NCBI GenBank assembly: GCA_035515795.1
Contig: DATJAY010000023.1
Location: forward strand, 1 to 64,000
DNA length: 64,000 bases
Direction of reading: 5' to 3'
Origin: Candidatus Acidiferrales bacterium
GTDB taxonomy: Bacteria; Bacteroidota; Ignavibacteria; Kryptoniales; JAKASW01
Shown: positions 61,240-64,000 of the stretch, one piece after another
Layout: each line of letters begins with the position of its first letter
Position numbering within the stretch: position 1 is the first letter of the stretch
The notes under the pieces: generated by a model
Database searches by the model: none
Seen by the model: only the letters and a program-made list of their open reading frames with translations
What the model was told of the DNA's origin: nothing
Position numbers and translations under genes: made by a program

Positions 61240-62271
61240 GTGGAAAGAATAACAATTGATCATGTCGCCCGGAAGGCTGGGGTTTCAAAAAGTACTGTTT
61301 CGGCTGTCATAAACGCAAAAGGTTCCGTAAGGCCTGCGACGAAGGACCACATTCTCGAGGTGATGAAAGAACTCAATTTCCGCCCCAGGGGCGTTGCAAG
61401 GAATCTGAAAAACTCGTCATTGGACAAAGCGATAGCAATAATCACAAAAGATCTGTACTATCCTTTTTACACCGCTATCGCTTCGGGCGCAAAAGATTTC
61501 GCGAGGGATAAGGGATATGCCCTGATTCTCGCAAGCTCGGACAGCAATCAGGAATACGAGAAGAATCTATCGCATTTTTTTTCCATGAAGGACATCAAAG
61601 GTACGATAATATGTCCGGTTCTTGAAGGGACGGCGGAAATCGAACATCTCTTCAAGTTGAAAATGTTAAACTACCCCTTCGTCTTGCTAGAGGAAATCAG
61701 CGGGATACAGGCAAATGTCGTTACAATCGACAACATTAAGGCGATCAAGAAGGCGGTAAAATATTTGATGGAGATCGGTCACAAAAAAATTGTTCATTTC
61801 GCCGGCCCACCCCATGATTCACATGCTCAGGAACGCATGGAAGGATTCCGCTATGCCTTCAGTGAAAGTACGTCGGTCTTCGACAAAGATATGATTGTGC
61901 CGATAGGCTCTCAATATGAAAGCGCATATTCAAGCACGATAGATTACTTTAAGAAAAGAACCGTGGATCAATATCCAACCGCGATCGTATGCTTTAACGA
62001 TCACCAGGCTCTCGCAGTTATGTCAGCATTAAGAGAGTTGAACATCTCCGTACCGGGGGATATTTCTATTGTCGGAATCGATGATATCTATTACTCAAAA
62101 AATTATCCTGTGCCGTTGACCACGATAAGAGCACCCCAATATGAGATCGGCAGAAGGGCCGCGGAAATTCTTATTCGTAATACCGAATCTCCGAGATTAT
62201 TGCCGGTTGAAAAGGTGGTATTAGAAACAGAGTTTATTATCAGAGAATCGACAAGAGTGTTGACCGACTGA
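61240..62271 (+). CDS. LacI/GalR-family transcriptional regulator
   Basis: A 343-residue regulator starting at GTG. Helix-turn-helix at about residues 4-24 (TIDHVARKAGVSKSTVSAVINAK by parts), hinge with RPRGVARNLKNSS, then a sugar-binding-protein-like effector domain (DKAIAIITKDLYYPFYTAIASGAKD; SIVGIDDIYYSKNYPVPLTTIRAPQ). It is transcribed away from the cargo/TonB genes and opposite the GH28 gene, with operator-like sites in the shared upstream region. The likely inducer is a pectin-derived oligosaccharide or uronate; this is inference from context. Confidence 0.9.
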   Translation: MERITIDHVARKAGVSKSTVSAVINAKGSVRPATKDHILEVMKELNFRPRGVARNLKNSSLDKAIAIITKDLYYPFYTAIASGAKDFARDKGYALILASSDSNQEYEKNLSHFFSMKDIKGTIICPVLEGTAEIEHLFKLKMLNYPFVLLEEISGIQANVVTIDNIKAIKKAVKYLMEIGHKKIVHFAGPPHDSHAQERMEGFRYAFSESTSVFDKDMIVPIGSQYESAYSSTIDYFKKRTVDQYPTAIVCFNDHQALAVMSALRELNISVPGDISIVGIDDIYYSKNYPVPLTTIRAPQYEIGRRAAEILIRNTESPRLLPVEKVVLETEFIIRESTRVLTD

Positions 62272-62414
62272 TAGAAGACAATCCAGTAGTTCGCTTAACC
62301 AAATCTTCCGGCTGATATCGACATGTTCAATAATCCGCCGTCCATCTGACCATCGATCATGGATGCATCCCTGCCGCAGCGGCATGTGATGGAAGACGAT
62401 TCCGCGGCGGGAGC

Positions 62415-63971
62415 CTAGTTTGTCTCAACATTACGTTTGGAAAGGAATTTCATCCCACTGAAAAGGGGAAATGAATTTATTATCCTGTACCCCTTTCCAT
62501 TCTCCAACGAGATTGCTGCGGTATTCTTGCTATGCGGAGCGGGAGCAATGGTGCAGCCCTCAATCATGATGTTCTTAAAATCGGAGAATTCGATCCCGTT
62601 TGTGAAATAATTCTCCCTGACATCTCCCCATCTTATGTCCATATCGCGGAGCCGAATATCCCTCACGTGCTGCGCATAAAAAGCCGGGATGTCATGCTTG
62701 AATAATGAATACCGCTGATCGGTCACCGGACGGAGATCGAAGTTACCTCCGCAAGTCGAACCCAGCGGATCGTTCTCGATTGTGAGCGACACATCGTGGA
62801 AAGACACGTCTTCGATCTCGCTTTCATCCGATGAATACAAAAGTATTCCCGCCGCGCCCTCGGCGATAACATGGCTGAATTTCACTCCGCGGATATTTCC
62901 CAGCGGAACTTTCTCCTTGCCTCTTATTGCCTCAATGTTGATCGGCTCACCGTTTCCCCACCAATCTCCGGTAAATAATCGAGTCTGGATGTAAATGTTT
63001 GAGAACATTATGTTTCTGATTGACCCGGAATCCCTTACACAAAGGTGGATCCCCCGGTTGGAACTGTCGATTACAATATTGCTGAAGGTGTAATTCCTCA
63101 TTTCATTTTGATCCCACCCCCCGACCCTGATCGCACTTGAACGGGAGACTATGTGACAATTAGTGACCGTTATGTTTTCGGAAACGTGCCTGAGGTTATT
63201 GTATCCGGGCAGATCAAAGTGGTACGCGTAGCCGACAGTCACGATCCCATCATCGCCTGTGCGGATATCGCAATCCGACATCTGTACATTGCTGCAGGAG
63301 GTAAAGTCTATCCCATCGTTGTTAGGAATCATGAGGTTGTTCCATATTCTAACGCCGGAGACTACGACGCCGTCGCAATCTGCAAGATGGACAGTCCAGA
63401 ACGGCGAATTCGAGATCGTCACATTCCTGATTGTGACATTCCTGCAATCGGAAAAGATTATCATCTGGAAAGGCCGGTCGAGAGGAACAAGCGGACCGTC
63501 CCCCAACCCCGACGATACCTCGCGGAAATGAACCCCCTGTCGCGTGTACATCGTACCCGCGCCGTCAATTCTTTTCGATTTATTCAAATCCATGAACGAA
63601 TCGCCACTCCCGTCGATATTTCCCTCGCCGGTTATGGAAACATTGTTTGCGTGCTCGGTATAGATTAGGCCGACTCTCTTTCCGTGGAGATAATAATCGG
63701 AAACCTTGTTGCTACCTTTTAGGACCGCCCCTCTTTCCAAATGGAGATTAATATTGCTGAATAGTTGTAGTGTTCCCGATATGAAAGTTCCGGTGGGAAC
63801 TACGACAGTACCGCCCCCATTCTCTCTGCAGCTATCGATGGCTTTTTGAATTGCCGCAGTATTAATGGTCTTTCCGTCGCCGACAGCCCCGAAATCTCTG
63901 ACATAATAAGTTTGCGCACAAGGTTGGACATACAGTGCAAGGGTAATGACAAAGGAGCAAAAAACTCTCAT
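62415..63971 (-). CDS. GH28 polygalacturonase-like glycoside hydrolase
   Basis: A 518-residue parallel beta-helix enzyme with a signal peptide (to about 20, QPCAQTYY). N-terminal FGAVGDGKTINTAAIQKAID is the shared entry of beta-helix pectinases. GH28 active-site Asp residues are in NNDGIDFTSC (Asp 219, 222) and TGDDGI (Asp 240-241). The usual GHG and RIK motifs are altered (SSAIRVGG and later), as in exo-acting or rhamnogalacturonan-type members, so the exact linkage is uncertain. No T9SS domain: probably periplasmic. Ribosome site AGGAGA. It lies next to the LacI gene, tail to tail. Confidence 0.88.
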   Translation of the reverse strand: MRVFCSFVITLALYVQPCAQTYYVRDFGAVGDGKTINTAAIQKAIDSCRENGGGTVVVPTGTFISGTLQLFSNINLHLERGAVLKGSNKVSDYYLHGKRVGLIYTEHANNVSITGEGNIDGSGDSFMDLNKSKRIDGAGTMYTRQGVHFREVSSGLGDGPLVPLDRPFQMIIFSDCRNVTIRNVTISNSPFWTVHLADCDGVVVSGVRIWNNLMIPNNDGIDFTSCSNVQMSDCDIRTGDDGIVTVGYAYHFDLPGYNNLRHVSENITVTNCHIVSRSSAIRVGGWDQNEMRNYTFSNIVIDSSNRGIHLCVRDSGSIRNIMFSNIYIQTRLFTGDWWGNGEPINIEAIRGKEKVPLGNIRGVKFSHVIAEGAAGILLYSSDESEIEDVSFHDVSLTIENDPLGSTCGGNFDLRPVTDQRYSLFKHDIPAFYAQHVRDIRLRDMDIRWGDVRENYFTNGIEFSDFKNIMIEGCTIAPAPHSKNTAAISLENGKGYRIINSFPLFSGMKFLSKRNVETN

Positions 63972-64000
63972 TATATTTCTCCTAACGCGGCCCAGCCGCG

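Noticed and set aside
1-64000. Search for tRNA, rRNA, CRISPR arrays, insertion sequences and phage genes
   Set aside because: No tRNA-like T-loop/acceptor pairs, no regularly spaced repeats, and no transposase or integrase motifs were seen; the palindromes present are single copies near genes.

Overview
The window looks like chromosomal DNA from the Bacteroidota/Ignavibacteriota side of the tree (Ignavibacteria- or Kryptonia-like). Secreted proteins end in type IX secretion (T9SS) C-terminal sorting domains carrying the NYPNPFNP signature. There are PorV/PorQ-like and TonB-dependent outer-membrane proteins, Shine-Dalgarno sites of the AGGAG type, and promoters of the form TTGACA-N17-TA...T. 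This assignment is inference; no rRNA, tRNA, phage, transposase or CRISPR array was seen. Almost every gene is on the minus strand.

Layout, left to right. (1) 1-9.3 kb: pectin/uronate catabolism. It holds a sodium:solute symporter, KDG kinase (kdgK), KDPG aldolase (eda), a LacI regulator, uronate isomerase (uxaC), an outer-membrane barrel and a rhamnogalacturonan-acetylesterase-like SGNH esterase. (2) 9.3-15.9 kb: an uptake/export triad of PorV-like protein, large T9SS-type secreted protein and TonB receptor. (3) 16.3-19.2 kb: xylA-xylB. (4) 19.4-25.0 kb: a three-gene [FeFe] hydrogenase (NuoE-like, NuoF fused to a GltD-like NAD(P)H oxidoreductase, HydA). (5) 25.3-33.5 kb: a TonB receptor with an EamA transporter, then a loose region of small and accessory genes including a frameshifted membrane protein. 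(6) 33.7-46.9 kb: a single long sulfate-to-cysteine operon. (7) 46.9-48.4 kb: metB behind a SAM-I riboswitch. (8) 48.5-53.6 kb: pdxB, an SDR fructuronate-reductase-like gene, a GT-C glycosyltransferase and a thioredoxin-fold protein without its cysteines. (9) 53.7-64 kb: a second polysaccharide locus with two T9SS cargo proteins, a TonB receptor, a LacI regulator and a GH28 polygalacturonase.

How they work together. Pectin backbone is deacetylated and hydrolysed outside the cytoplasm (SGNH esterase, GH28, beta-helix cargo), imported (TonB receptors, SSS symporter), and run through UxaC, a UxuB-like reductase, KdgK and Eda to pyruvate and glyceraldehyde-3-phosphate. The mannonate dehydratase is not in the window. 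Xylose enters through XylA/XylB. The hydrogenase can vent or recycle fermentation electrons.

The sulfur operon runs from sulfite reductase through rhodanese, APS reductase, a TauE-type exporter, CysE, CysK, APS-kinase/ATP-sulfurylase, siroheme synthase and CysM to a JAMM protease and a CysO-MoeZ fusion.

Most striking find: upstream of this sulfur operon is a 37-codon leader ORF with eight Cys codons (four consecutive). It is followed by mutually exclusive protector, antiterminator and terminator stems, which is the complete architecture of a cysteine-sensing ribosome-mediated transcription attenuator. The neighbouring metB has the same promoter sequence but a SAM-I riboswitch. A second notable system is the sulfur carrier CysO fused in front of its activating enzyme MoeZ, with its processing JAMM protease and its partner CysM encoded alongside.
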